Origin: Dryococelus australis
Taxonomy: Eukaryota; Arthropoda; Insecta; Phasmatodea; Phasmatidae
DNA: 64,000 bases
Reading direction: 5' to 3'
Assembly (NCBI GenBank): GCA_029891345.1
Contig: CM057009.1
Span: 298,445,466 to 298,509,465, forward strand
Shown here: in pieces, positions 32,313-44,690 of the stretch
Layout: the number at the start of each line of letters is the position of its first letter
Numbering within the stretch: the first letter of the stretch is position 1
Program-made: the position numbers and the translations under genes
Notes under the pieces: generated by a model
The model's input: the letters and a program-made list of their open reading frames with translations, nothing else
Told to the model about the DNA's origin: nothing
Databases searched by the model: none

Positions 32313-34443
32313 AAATACTGTTGCAATCAATAAATACTGTTGCATCTTGTAATGACATTCCAAATAAAAAATACATATTTCGTAATTTTTGCAAAATTAA
32401 TTGCCAGTGTTACAATTGTTTGTGTCACATCATTGAGTTTAAAACTTTGTATAACAAAAATAAAATAAACAAATAACATGCATAAAAAAAATCTCAAAAA
32501 ATTTAATGTGGGAAACTGAATTTAATTTCATTCAATAATAATTAAAAAAATTCAGAAACAGCCATACAAAATTTACTGATTTCTAAAAAAAAAAAAAAAA
32601 AAAAAACTTCTCTACTATTAAATATGGTCTGTCTCCTATAAGATTTCCACTTATATAAAAATTCTGTACCAGCTAGTGTGTGAATGATTAAGTGCGTGAA
32701 TGATTAAAAGTGCATTTCATGTTGGCTATTTTGATAGCCCTGCATTTGCACAACAAACAGAAAAATATGTAAGCAGGAAGGAGTTCCTCAGACAAAATGT
32801 TTAAAGATATATTTTATTTTATGTCTGTCATCACAAGACAGGTATTATTAGTGTAACAAACTAAACTCTGTGCTAAAGTAATGATGTGTAGGTGTTTGAA
32901 ATGAACTGTAACATAAAACTTGCACAATGTTTATCATTTATTTCCCCAATTTTTAAATTTTCTACCTACTGCTAATGCTGCAATATGTATGTTTCATGTT
33001 AATCTGAAGAGGCCACAGATTTTTGACAGAGTTATTTTTAAATACTTCTACATAAATTTGATGCAATATATTTACAACTAGAGGCATTCCTAGCCAATAT
33101 TAGACAAAAAATTGACATGAGCAGTACACTGTACTGCAATCAGTTGGCCAGCACACTTCAGTGTGCTAAGCCACACCCTCCCCCACAAATGACTCATTCT
33201 GAGTGTGTAAAATACAAATATACAAACAAATTCTGAGGAGTCTAGCACTGTATATTTTTAGAGAAATATATTTCTGTATGCTGCGATTCTACTTGCTAAT
33301 AATTAATATTCAGCCTGTAATCATTGAGACACTCTGGCTCTCCATCTTGTCTCTCACGCTTCCCCTCCTACTTCAGGTACAAGGCAAAAATGACTGTTCT
33401 TTAATTATTAAACCATGCATTATTTTTTGTTAAATCATGTTTAGAACAAATAATATTTATGTTAATAAGACACACTGTCATCTAGGCATACTTGGCACCG
33501 CAGCTGATTTATACATAAACTCGTATGTGCTAAACTAAAGCAACCCAAAATGCCTTTATGACAAGCATATAAAACTTTTAATCACAAATACATTATATGA
33601 ATGGCAGTGTGCCGCATGCCCATTTTCCTGAATCTCTAATATTTATATTTTTTCTACATTTCACATATACGTTGTAATGTCCAAACTTTTACTGCATAAG
33701 AACCAAAGTTACGATTATAATATGGCTGATTTTCCATAAATATTATGAATTATTATTTCAGTTTGCTGGGCAAGAAAGCTGCTACTTGTTAAATAACATT
33801 TTCCTGTGAACAAACTGTAATCATAAATCAATTTCTTTCCATTGTAGTGGTAAAAAATTTTTTACAGTAAATTCAATATACGAAAGTATCACATTAACAA
33901 ACTTCACATTAATCAACATTTCGTTGCAACGAACAACTGTTTTGGTCCTGGCAAAGGCCTATGTAAAACAATATGTTTTTTTTTTTTTTACTTTAACAAA
34001 TTTTTACATTACAACTTTATGCGTATTATGAAAATATTCATGTTAAACACAGTGAGGCATGATTCCATACAAACACAATTAATTCAAGTTTCCTTTCTCG
34101 ACAGGGTTACCAAAAATGTTGTATAATATCTGTCAAAAAGTGGAAATGTTACAGAAGATAAACTATATACATCTTGAGGCAGCTGCACCATTTCCAAAGT
34201 AAATCACATGATTTTACAAATGAGTTAATTTTCACTATAAAATAGCAGAGAAATAGTAATTTTGCATGTTAACAGTGAAAATATCTTAATAACAAAAATT
34301 ATTTTAATTTTCTTGGAATATCAGATGTACTGAGTCCAGTTACAAAATGTTTAGCACAAATTTTAAATAATCAATTTTTTACAATCCAAAGCCCTTAAAT
34401 GAAAGATGGCATTGACTAGTAAGCAAGTGTAGCTTGTTCTCAC
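32313..34443. other. AT-rich SZT2 intron next to the exon at 34444
   Basis: A poly-A run lies at 32586-32606. At 33866 CAGTAAATTCAATATACGAA resembles a pogo-type left end without partner. No genes or other elements are recognised. Confidence 0.5.
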
Positions 34444-34713
34444 CCAGCAACAAGTTTGACATATGAGTGGTTCTCGATAAGCACAAATGTGCTCCAGTCC
34501 TTGAGGAGGGCATAAAGAGCAGCAGCTGCCTGGCGACACTGCACCACTTGGAAGCGGCCACTCGAGTTGGCAAGGTGCAAATGCTTTGGGAGAGGATGGT
34601 CATGCATCAGTAGGAGCGCCATCCTGTGGACATGAAGCCACTTCTGCCAAAGTGCTGGCTCCAACATACAGAAGGGACGCCAGAACTGTGCAAACTGGGG
34701 GCAAGTCAGGTCA
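34444..34713 (-). CDS. SZT2: SZT2 exon
   Basis: Acceptor TTGTTGCAG precedes base 34713 and donor CTGG|GTGAGA follows 34444. Phase 2 in and phase 2 out agree with both neighbours. The 270 bases encode FAQFWRP, WQKWLHVHRMALLLMHD, PLPKHLHL, GRFQVVQCRQ and LLKDWSTFVLIENHSYVKLV, matching SZT2 blocks known as AQFAAYWKP, WQRWLHMHRL, PKHLH, GRYSTIQCR and [20 protein letters not shown]. No stops or frameshifts are present, so the gene looks intact here. The donor opens a 20.6-kb intron that holds the copia/gypsy nest. Confidence 0.94.
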
Positions 34714-34808
34714 CTGCAACAACACCCCCACACACCATGTTCTTAGTCCACATGACCTGAACACTGCCACAGACAATCCATCACAAACACCCCCCACAAC
34801 TATCCTAC
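34714..34808 (-). other. 95-bp SZT2 intron
   Basis: Small intron with GTAGGA donor and GTTGTTGCAG acceptor between two well-conserved SZT2 exons. Its size is typical of insect minimal introns and contrasts with the 20-26 kb neighbours. Confidence 0.85.
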
Positions 34809-35055
34809 CTGGATGTCACAACAGGCACACTCGAGTTGGAAGGCAAGTAGAAAACAGGCATACCGCTGCGAATGCCATCTGGTATGTTGTATGCAGATGG
34901 ATTGCTCCAAAAGGTGTTGAGGTGGACCAACATCTGATCAGTCTGACTGATGGTTTTTAGTGTTCCCCAGAAACGGGACACCACATTTTTCCGGTATGAA
35001 GATTTGAAAGGTTTCTTGTGCAAACAAGTGATGTCATGAATAAACTCGTAGGGAG
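34809..35055 (-). CDS. SZT2: SZT2 exon
   Basis: Acceptor GTTTTAG precedes base 35055 and donor CCAG|GTAGGA follows 34809. The exon accepts the single base left by the exon at 60971-61181 and leaves two bases. It reads YEFIHDITC, then SYRKNVVSRFWGTL, then ISQTDQMLVHL, then GMPVFYLPSNSSVPVV. These blocks line up one after another with vertebrate SZT2 (YDILHDV, RFWNTLQSINQTDQML, GVPLFYIPPGS), which makes this the strongest single exon for the identification. It is separated from the preceding exon by about 25.9 kb of nested transposons and from the following exon by a 95-bp intron. Confidence 0.94.
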
Positions 35056-35795
35056 CTAAAACAACATATAATATTCACTGCAAATCCATAAACAACACAA
35101 CTTGAAACATACATAACAAGACAGTAAACTAAAATCAAAACTAAACAAACACAATGTTTCCACACTCGCTCATGAAACCTGTTATTTTTTTCTTACAAAA
35201 CTAGATTAATTACACCTCATGTATCCCCCCTCCCTCGTATTTAGCACCATTCATGGCAGTTGAACCGTTGCAATCAATATTTTAAAACCCACTTCCATAA
35301 CTGCCCTTACAGCATAACTATTTGTTAAGTGTAGAGTCACTGACAGCTCCCACTGTTTGAGCAATTTGTCTAGAGTTGAGAGTGATAGCCAGTATCAAAA
35401 ACTACAGTAAAAATACAGATTTTCCACCTGTTAGTATTTCTTATAAGTAACGTGAGAGATTTCAAAAATGTTTACCAACTAGATGCTTACCAACAAGGTC
35501 TTCAGTGGGCACAGGTGTTAAATGAAATGGGTTTAATGTATTTTTCTGATTGTGGCTTACTTCTGAAAAATTTTTCATTACTGTTCTCACAAATTTAAAG
35601 TTAGATTTAAATATTCCATAACGAAAAGTAATTGTATGTGTGTTGTTATCGAACGTTAATCTCAAGTGTTTTAAGTTAATCAGAGAAGTAATAATGAAAT
35701 TCTTAAGTAAAATTACTGAATCCCATTTGAGGACTCAATTCAGGAGTTTCTTCAGTAATGAGCAAAAATCATTGTAGTATAGTAGAATCCCTATA
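35056..35795. other. SZT2 intron left of the T1 nest
   Basis: No recognisable element. Next to the splice acceptor of the exon at 34809-35055. Confidence 0.5.
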
Positions 35796-35916
35796 CAGTA
35801 ACCTCACTATTTACCATTTTTCAGGGGACTGTCAAAAAATCTTCATACATCCGGGATTTCAGTAGATGAAGGTTCTGATATGTACATCAATTAAATACAA
35901 CTTCTGACCTTATTAG

Positions 35917-38015
35917 TAGGGACTGGAAAATGTCGTCGTTTTGAAAGGGCAAAAAGCAGTGCTTTGAAACTTGAAAAGCGGTATTTTCATTTCGATATTT
36001 TCGCCAGTGTGCATTTACTTTGCAGACACCCAACATTAATTGTGAACCCCGCTAAAAACCTTTAAGCCATTTCAGAGAAAGAAATTGTTATTTATCAACT
36101 ATTTTGAGTTAAACACAAAATATTTGTACACAAATTAACATAAGGAACTTGTCCATCGTGTTGTGTAGCAATATTATAATTTTTTTTCTTCATAGAGTTA
36201 CCTGTATGTCCCAAAATATAAAACATAATATTTACGGCTGCACAGGGGTGTATAACATTTGAGATATTTTCTTATGTTCTTAATTTGAATTTACACTAAA
36301 CACAAAGTCTTGGCCTACAACTATAAACACACAATGAAACAATGTTCCTCCTTCAAAACACATTTCACTGAGAATTGCAAGATTCTCTGCATTAAGGTGC
36401 TGTCGCTGGTCACTAAGAACAGAACTGTATTTTGAGAAAAATCTTTCACAGTTTGCATTTGTACTGCCACCATACACTTTTCAGGGTAACCTTAGAAAAT
36501 TCTGGATGATTTACAGAATAAAATTGAAATAAAATTCAGCAGTACATTACCTTGTTCTCCTTAACTTTATTTTTTACCAAAAACTGAAGTCAGATCGAGG
36601 TAATGTGGGAATAGTTTATGACTGGATGAAAAATAATAACTATTCTTCCGCTACTGGAAGTAAGATCAATTTCTTATTCTGTTAAAGTTGTTTTGTGTTG
36701 GTCGTTTTCACATATTGTACACCCACACAACATGCAAAATATAAAATAAATAAGAAATACTGGTTTTAAACACAAATGGCATGTAAAAAAAGGAAATATG
36801 TACTTGCATTCAGAATACCGAACATAAGTTCACTAAATTTTGCCACAGCTACTCTGTGTATGAATAAAAAAAAAATTAGTGTAAATAAATGCTATGTTCA
36901 ATGTTGGTTATCATTCCAAACCTAGCTTATTTTTGCTACGGTAAAGTCATACTGCTGGGGCTCCATTAATTTTATTGCCGTTAGTTTGGATTGGGTGGGA
37001 GAGACTTTAGTTTAGTGTCTTTCATGAGACGGTGTTGTTTTGCACCTCTTCTTACGAAACTGTATTATTTTCAATCACACATTGTTTTAATGGAGGGATG
37101 ACTCAAAAATTTGCTAGTATGAAAGAAACATTCCAATTATATAACCTGATGAGTATAACCTCACCGAAAGAACACGATAAATATGTAGTTCGTACCAATT
37201 CGAATATTAAACACATTTGGGACGTAAATATTTTTTGTGAACTTCATTTTCCATACAATAAACGTGTTATTTTTACACTGCAAAACAGAGTTGGAATGGT
37301 GGTTTTCTAGGCTACATACATTTCAAACATTCTAATAACCGTTTCAAAATTCATTATACACAATACACACTGACTTACTGTTCAAAATTACTATTTGCAA
37401 CTCCTGAACACATGTTCTGTTGCAACTCTTACTACACGTACTTCTGCCATCGGTGCAAAATAATTAGCTGAATCATACAAGACTTCACCGGCTTTCCGAA
37501 AGTAGTAAACTGCATTATGCATAATGAAAATATACGGTGCCGCTTCATGATAATAGGGAAAATGGCGGACCAAGCAATACACGTATTGATTGATAATATT
37601 ACATTTCATGCATTGACTATATGTATTGATATGCACATCGCGATACTCTTTACTTTCAAAAAGTCCCAGTATCGAAGTATCGATTGTCCCATCTCTAGTT
37701 TATAGGTTAGGATTTCCGTTTGCTTACATTGTGTATATACACAAATGTTTTGTCTGTGAACATCAGGTTCAAATTTTGCTACAGTTTTAGAATATAAGTT
37801 GATTTCTGTGACTGCTGCCATTTTCTATTAAAATTAACTAATTAAGTTTAATTAAATGAATATGAACATCATAATAAATAACCATTTTAGCACATAATTT
37901 ACAAAAATTTGTGGAAATTTCATTTTTTTGTGTCAATTGGTATTTTTTTTCTGTTTTTGCTTAATTTCGTGCAATTTCATGGAAATTTTGTAATTGTGAA
38001 ATTTTCTGGTCCCTA
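35917..38015 (-). mobile_element. hAT element inserted in T1
   Basis: Ends TAGGGACTGGAAAAT and, inverted, TAGGGACCAGAAAAT. The flanking 8-mers CTTATTAG (35909-35916) and CTTATTAT (38016-38023) match at seven of eight positions, the 8-bp duplication expected of hAT. The undisturbed T1 paralogue has continuous sequence at this point. At 2.1 kb it is shorter than an autonomous hAT. Inside, CCCATCTCTA at 37690-37699 with ATCGAAGTATCGATT resembles a second hAT-type end. Confidence 0.85.
36295..36477 (-). pseudogene. hAT transposase C-terminal dimerisation domain fragment
   Basis: The 65-codon frame reads STNANCERFFSKYSSVLSDQRQHLNAENLAIL, the hAT C-terminal signature (S...ER.FS.......R..L....V..L) that mediates transposase dimerisation. 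The catalytic RNase-H-like part is not recognised to the right, so only the tail is preserved. Its minus orientation fits the element's own left end being the 3' end. Confidence 0.8.
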
Positions 38016-38967
38016 CTTATTATACTTAAGAGCTGTGCATTATTTTTGAATAAAGTTTAACTAATAAACACAATAAAATGGGGATTCTTAAAAACAGTAT
38101 TACTGTATTTGTATTACTGTAAATAATACACGATAAAAAATTTACCTCAACTAATTTAAATAATGAATATATCACAAAATAGTGTATATAATTTATTGTA
38201 ACTCTACAGCAAATACAAGGCAGCCCAAAACTTTCAAAACCTCTGAAAATAAAAATTATATGACACAGAATGTAAACCAAATTTTGAATGTTCCATGTGC
38301 ACTCAAACAGCTGAGAGCACACGGAAAGGTTATTGATCAGGCAGTGTGTTCACGACGGGCGAGATGAATAAGGGAAGCCTGATAGGCGGTGAGAGTGAAA
38401 CTATCTACCCCTACCCTTCTGAACTGGTTGGTACCCAGAGGGTGGGTGCAAGGATGCTATTGCTGGTTGCTAGGCAAATAGCTCCCTTCCTGTCAGCCGT
38501 GTAAAGGGAGGAAGTGAGCTCTTCCGAGTATCACGGAGGATGGCAGAGCCTTGCGCAGTCCAGATAACCAGGCCCATGCCAAAGCAATCTACACTTACGC
38601 TGGTAACATTGTGCTTGTGTGGTAAAGAATAGTTGAAGTAATTCATGATATTTCACTTTAAAAAACAAGTGATTTTAAGACAGAGATAAATAAATAACAA
38701 TATTACAATTTATTTCTTCTCTGTCTTGAATAATTACAATTCAAAACCATATCCTCTTATTTTCCCATACACTTAATGCCTGTCTCAATTATGCTGCGCT
38801 CGGGATCTGTGTTTATGCATTAATAGACAACAAAAAGTGTTGGATAGGCTCTTACAGGATATCAGTTTATTCAAAAGATGTGTGTCTTATGCTTAATAAT
38901 ACAAGTTTCTCAATGTCCAAACAATTTTTGGCGACAAGAGGAGGTCAAGCATATGCTTCTGGGTATA

Positions 38968-41008
38968 CAGCAAAACTTGCCTACGATGTTCCTGCATAAT
39001 AAGTTTTTCAGTCTAATAGGGTGATGTTTTTAATTCTCTAGACTGTTCCATTTAGCTCTATGTAACTAATTCCCATTTAGAAGTTTTTTGTTGAAGAAAG
39101 ATAACTAGCATATAATGTTCAAAAACTAATGGACATTTATATAAAAAAAAAAAAAAACATTACATTTTTTAATTTCCCGATACGCATTGTTTGAAAAGAC
39201 ATCACAAATTAATTTACAAACTTCTAGCGATAACGAAACATGAGCTGCACGCCACACTGGGTCCAAGGAAGTTTTGATGAAACCTAAACTGCACGCTGCA
39301 GAATGTTCCATGTATGTTCAACGAATCACCTGCTTGCGTTCGTATTGATCCAGTGTCGCTGTTCCAACTAAATGCCAGTGCCCCAATATTATATGCCAGT
39401 GCCCCAATATTATAACAGCCATCTTGTGAAACCTGAAAAGCACACCGAAAGCTGATCCAATACTCTGGCTGTTCACTTTACTTTCCTGTGCAAGTTCAAA
39501 CAATACGTATTTTTTAAGGTGCAAAATCTGTAGAAAGCTAACAAATGCTGTAGTCTTAAGGGAGTTTGGTGTCTTATATTACTATTAATTATTCGACTGA
39601 CATTTTTCACAGTTATGCACATATGCATTAAAACATTTGAGAAAGGTTAAGAACCAGTGGTCAAATGTGATGTAGGTGAACATGCCGCTGGCTATTATTC
39701 ACTGATGCATGCCCTTGTTTATATTGGCAGTTGTTTTAGTAAAAATAATAGGGATAGAAAGAATGTGTTCTTTAAAATAATTTTATTATTTAAAATAATT
39801 TTATTATTTAAAATAATTTTACTATTTTAAATGTTAAAGTGTTATTTAGGATAATTTTAATATGCATTTGGTTAAAACAATTTGTAACACGCCAGCATAT
39901 TTACTTTGTTTTTTGTTTGGAATGAGTTTGTTTTCAATGGTCGTGTGCTCATTCGTCGCTGAGAGGTTGACAAACTCCAAATGCAGCAAATTTGCTATGA
40001 GAAAAACATACTACTTAACTTAATAAGCTACTTTTCATTTCATTATTGACAGAGGAATTAGCTCAGTTAGTAAACAGATGCGGTATGTTGCATTCATAAA
40101 CTGCCCGATGTGAGTTTTCGGTGATTGCACTATGTGATTCAAAGCTTGTGTGTTCACGGACGTTAAAACTTCCACTGAAAGTTAATATGAACAAATTTGT
40201 GTTAATGTACACACATTTTACTACCAAAAATTGGAACGAAAAATGTGTACATTCCTTAATAAACGTGATGAAATTGTCAAGAAAATAGCAGCAAACTGAA
40301 AACATCAAGGCAATGTTCTTAAACAAATTTAAAGTTACATTTTTTTTATCATCATAAGTTTAATTTTATTATTTTTTTTTTAAATATTATAAGTGATTTT
40401 CATATTAAAATTGAAGCAAGTATTTTTAAGAAGTGCTCCAAACCCAGAGGATTAATTCATAGTGCAACAACTAAGTGAATTAAAGTATGAAAAAATACGA
40501 CTTTTCTAGCTCGCATCTAATTCTTAATACACAAAGTCGTTACTCTATGTTTTATTTGTTTTAATGGAATAAGTGATGACAGAATGTTATTGTTTAGGTC
40601 TAGCAGCAACCCGCAAACTTCTTTACCTAGCCTAAAATATTTTTCCTGATTTTTTCGTATTCCTGTGAGAAATTTAAATTTCCCGCGCGAATTTTTTCCG
40701 TTGGCAAAATTCCATTACTGCACACTACTAGTAATTTTTGCATTTAGGCCTCTTCAAATAAGTTTTTTTGTGTATACGGCTGTACTAGTTACAGTGCAGT
40801 AATTAAAACACAGTAGCGATAAGTGTGATGATTAAATCCGTAGGGTCTGTGTGTAATGCTAAGATTATAAGTAACTTGGGTATCAATTTTTTTGTAGATG
40901 ATGCAATTTTTTTTAAATTTTAAATTGCTTTTCCCCCTAAGAAGTTTTCCTTGATACGAAGTTTTTAGCATCCACTCCTTTGAAAAACATCTTAATAGAG
41001 TTTTACTG
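38968..41008 (+). mobile_element. Pogo-like element P1 inserted in T1
   Basis: Begins CAGCAAAACTTGCCTACGATG and ends, read inwards, CAGTAAAACTCTATTAAGATG. TA is present on both sides. Copy A of T1 reads straight through at 62205-62215 (CTGGGCGTATAATTTTATT), so the insertion and its TA duplication are visible by comparison. It is 2.04 kb without a recognisable transposase. A triplicated TTTAAAATAATTTTATTA lies at 39775-39825. Confidence 0.85.
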
Positions 41009-41288
41009 TATTTTATTTTCGAAGATGCTGTCTATTTAGTGATATTAATATTTTGTTTTACAATCATGTTGATTTTACGTCAGATACGATTAAACACCAA
41101 CTTTGCAAGGAAAAAACTATCTTTGATTACAAAAGAAAGCATCTTTGTAAAAATAATTCCTCACTAAAATATATTGTGTAACATTATCAGGTAAAAACCA
41201 TTTGATTTGAAATACTAGTGTTGAAATACCTATTTCGAGACACAGATAATCTTGATAATATTTCAGTGATCAGATTACCATTGCATAT

Positions 41289-41825
41289 TGTTATGGTCAG
41301 GGTAAGCCATCCCCATAACACTGGCTAGAGCGGACACCCGACAGACCACTGCAATCAGGACGAGGTCACAAACTGAGCGATGTTTGGAAAACCGCATCCT
41401 AGTTTACAAACAATGCCAACTAATAAATACCGGAGGAGACATGAAACGGACCCTGACGTCAACCAGCGGCCGCGGGGTGAAGAGGATCACGGAAGGGCAT
41501 GCCGAGGACTGCCGTTACCAAGACGTGATAGCAAGCAGCCTTCAGCCATCAAGACAAAGGTGTCAAAGTTCCAATAGATTCAGAGACTTTAGCTAATTAT
41601 TAATAATGTAGCTTCTGCTTACTTGGTTAACAGTATTACAAGTGGCTCCCCCATTTTAACACACACTCTTGTAGAGAGTTGTAATTACTGTCATTGCTTT
41701 GGGTTTTATACAAAGACGTTAGAATTAACACAGTCTTTAACTTGAGCTACTACGATTTCCCAATCTAGCTAGTCATAAATGCTGGGAATACTGTGTGGTT
41801 TGCAACAAACGTTGAAACCACAACA
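41289..41825 (+). repeat. LTR element II, 5' LTR
   Basis: About 537 bp that matches 53301-53829 (shared blocks CCATAACACTGGCTAGAG, TGCCAACTAATAAATACC, CAGCGGCCGCGG, TTTAGCTAATTATTAATAA and TTAACTTGAGCTACTACGA). The following bases (TTGGTAAAGGCAC) would be the primer site. I could not assign the tRNA. Confidence 0.82.
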
Positions 41826-44690
41826 TTGGTAAAGGCACTTCAACGTCCCACCTCATTGCGAGTGTTGAGCGAGTAAATAAATTGAAGCAGATTCGTATAT
41901 CGAATATATTGAGAAAGTACCGCTAGTATTACTCCAGGAGTCGTAATCAGAAAATTCTGTTGAGAAAGCAAACAGATTTAACTCATATAGTTAATGGAAC
42001 GCAGGTCAAAATAATACAGGGTTTCTTAACGGTAGAACCTTAAAGCCTCTGTGTGCGGCGGGCACGTTAGCAAAGATATTTACACCAGATGGGATGTACT
42101 TATTTTATTAAATGAAATAAACTTGCAGTCAGAATAATAGGAATTACATCTAGTACAGAGTATTGTGCATGCATATAATAGCAGTAAGTGAAATAGAATC
42201 ATCACATTGAACAAATGTAGCTTTCAGGCAAGCCATATAGCAAGGTCACGGGCAGACAGGTGACGGCACAGTTTCGTTAACCTTCAAACGCAGCACAGCC
42301 TTGCAGAACAGGCAGATTCCATGGCAGGCAGCCTTTGTGTGTGAGCAGAGCGCACGGACATATGCGTCAACAGTGACGTGGTTCATTAGCCACCATAATG
42401 CCCTCCAGTCATACGCCATATTCGATAATAATTTTCGTCAAATAAATATCAGGCACACTCCGAGGTAGCTAGTTTCCAGCCTGAGCATGGAAATCTTGAA
42501 CTTACGTTGAAAAATTGAACCGACATTGCAAATAGGCATTTTTACAACACTTGCATGTCCCAATAAAGTCCCATATGTAAGCAAATTAGGACACATTCAT
42601 GAAAAATAAAAATAAAAAAAATATAAAATATAAAATTGCAACTTACAATATATAAGGTAGAAATTATGTATGATAACAAGCTTTAGTGGTAAGTTAAGGT
42701 TAAATAATTGTGTAGCAAGGTATTACAAATAAAGTATTAAGTAAGCTGCTTCTAGTTTGAAATTTAATTTTAAAACAAAAGGGTACCATAGAATAATGCA
42801 CTAAATTAGCTGCTAGCAGCACGCACACAGAATAATACAAACAGATAGTAATAATACAAGAGAGATTATTATCAAGTAGACGACCTTTGAAATGTAAGGA
42901 AATACACAAGTGTCCACATATAAAGCCAGGAAGAGAGTTGAGATAATATTTAAAATATACATATATAAAGAGTTGCACCTTGTTTTATTAAATTATCAAA
43001 CATAGAAACCTAAAGTTATAAAAAATTGTTTAACGCAAAAGACTAAAGCAAATTATTATAAACACAATTGCAAGAACATGCATATTTTGAAGTTGTTATA
43101 ACAGAAAATTCTATAATTTTATCATGTGTTACAGTGACAAAGCAAATTAAAAATAGGAAGCAGTGTGGGTCAATTTAATAAAAGCTGGGAACGTAAAGTA
43201 AATGTGTTACACAAGATGTAAAAATACATCAGTTAGTGTTATGACAGGACAGAGATATAATAGGAAGTAAATACATTAAATAATAAAGTGCATTTTGCTC
43301 ATAGTTTGCCTCTATAGAGATACGAAGACTATGAATCACTGAGTTCAAAAACTATACTGAAGACAGTCAGATCCAAGCCAAAATGCGCTGGCACACGCAA
43401 AGGCTGCGGCAAATGCTGCGACCTCATTACGTGCTGGAACAACACACCCACCTCACCATCACCCCACCACACCCCTCTGCAATCCAACACTTCTGCACCG
43501 TGCGAGGACAACTAGCTGTCGAAACGTCAACACCACGCGTTTGAGGTACACAACATTATTTTGTAAACACACGCCTCGGTGCGCAATCACTTGCCACACA
43601 CTGCTGTCATCATTTTAAGTGGAAAAATATAAGTGATTAATGAAAAACCCATGAATAATATTTTATAGTCAATAACATTAGAATAACATACACTACAGAA
43701 AGGCAATTACTATTTTATAATTAAGTGTAATAATTATATGAAATTTTATTGAAATTATAAAACATAACAAGTCACACCACAATCTGTACATTAAATTATT
43801 AAATAACTGTGGGTTGTTTTAGTTAATTTTGTATATGCGTATATTGAATTTCTCCAGTTAGTAAACTCTAAGTTTACATTTTACATGACTAATAAATTTG
43901 TGGATAGGTTTAACAGAAATAATTTAGTTATACAAGAACATTAATAAAAGAATTAATTTTTATATTAATTGAGTCTAAATGAAATTATATATTCATTAAG
44001 GGACATTTAGTAATAAAAATTAAACACAGCCACCACAATATAAATTCTAGGTGTTATCATAATATATGATAAAATGTATAGTATAGTAATAAAAGGGCAT
44101 CATATATTTAAAAAAACTGTTGTCAGATTGCTATGATATAATGAAAGTGCTTCAGGACAAAGGAACTGCAGATGAATGGCCAACACGGCATTGCACCTCT
44201 CTGGAGGGGGGATCATGTCAAGAGCAACCACAACGCCATAACAGAGGATCAGGGCTGCAGGACAGACAGAGCAGGCACCCCCCTATTGTTGGGATTACAC
44301 GGCACATGCACAAGAGAACCACTAGGTCAGCGCAGCGAGATACAACAATCAAATTAATTTTCAACCCAAGGTAAAGCAACACATATTATCATACTATTAA
44401 CACAAATTACACGTCACTGATGAGCCACAAACAGAAACACGAACATAATACACACACAATTAAACATAGAAGGCAAGTGCCAATAGCTGAAAATTAAACA
44501 AAATTTTCACAATTTTAAAATTGCAGACAAGCAGCCAATAACTTACTTAAATATTATAAAGATATAGAAAGAAGTCGTAACTGAAAATTATGATGGATAT
44601 ATTTTATTATTACGACAAGCAGCTAATGATATATAAGTATTAAAGACAAACGCTATTAATTAAAATATAATGTGACGCATGCTGTTTTAT
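41826..44690. other. Interior of LTR element II, left part
   Basis: AT-rich, with short open patches only: 43370-43520 (KPKCAGTRKGCGKCCDL in one frame, Cys-rich) and 44120-44374 (84 codons, unknown). Neither is recognised as gag or pol. Confidence 0.45.

Noticed and set aside
38026..38322. 98-codon hydrophobic frame on the minus strand
   Set aside because: It spans aligned T1 sequence whose paralogue at 61540-61700 has no such frame.
40056..40130. tRNA-like start GGAATTAGCTCAGTTAGTAAACAG
   Set aside because: It resembles an A box, but no B box or cloverleaf can be drawn downstream and no second copy was seen, so a SINE or tRNA gene is not supported.
43329..43540. Cys-rich KCAGTRKGCGKCCDLITC in LTR element II
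   Set aside because: The spacing does not fit a gag knuckle or another zinc motif, and stops follow at once; left as an unknown patch.
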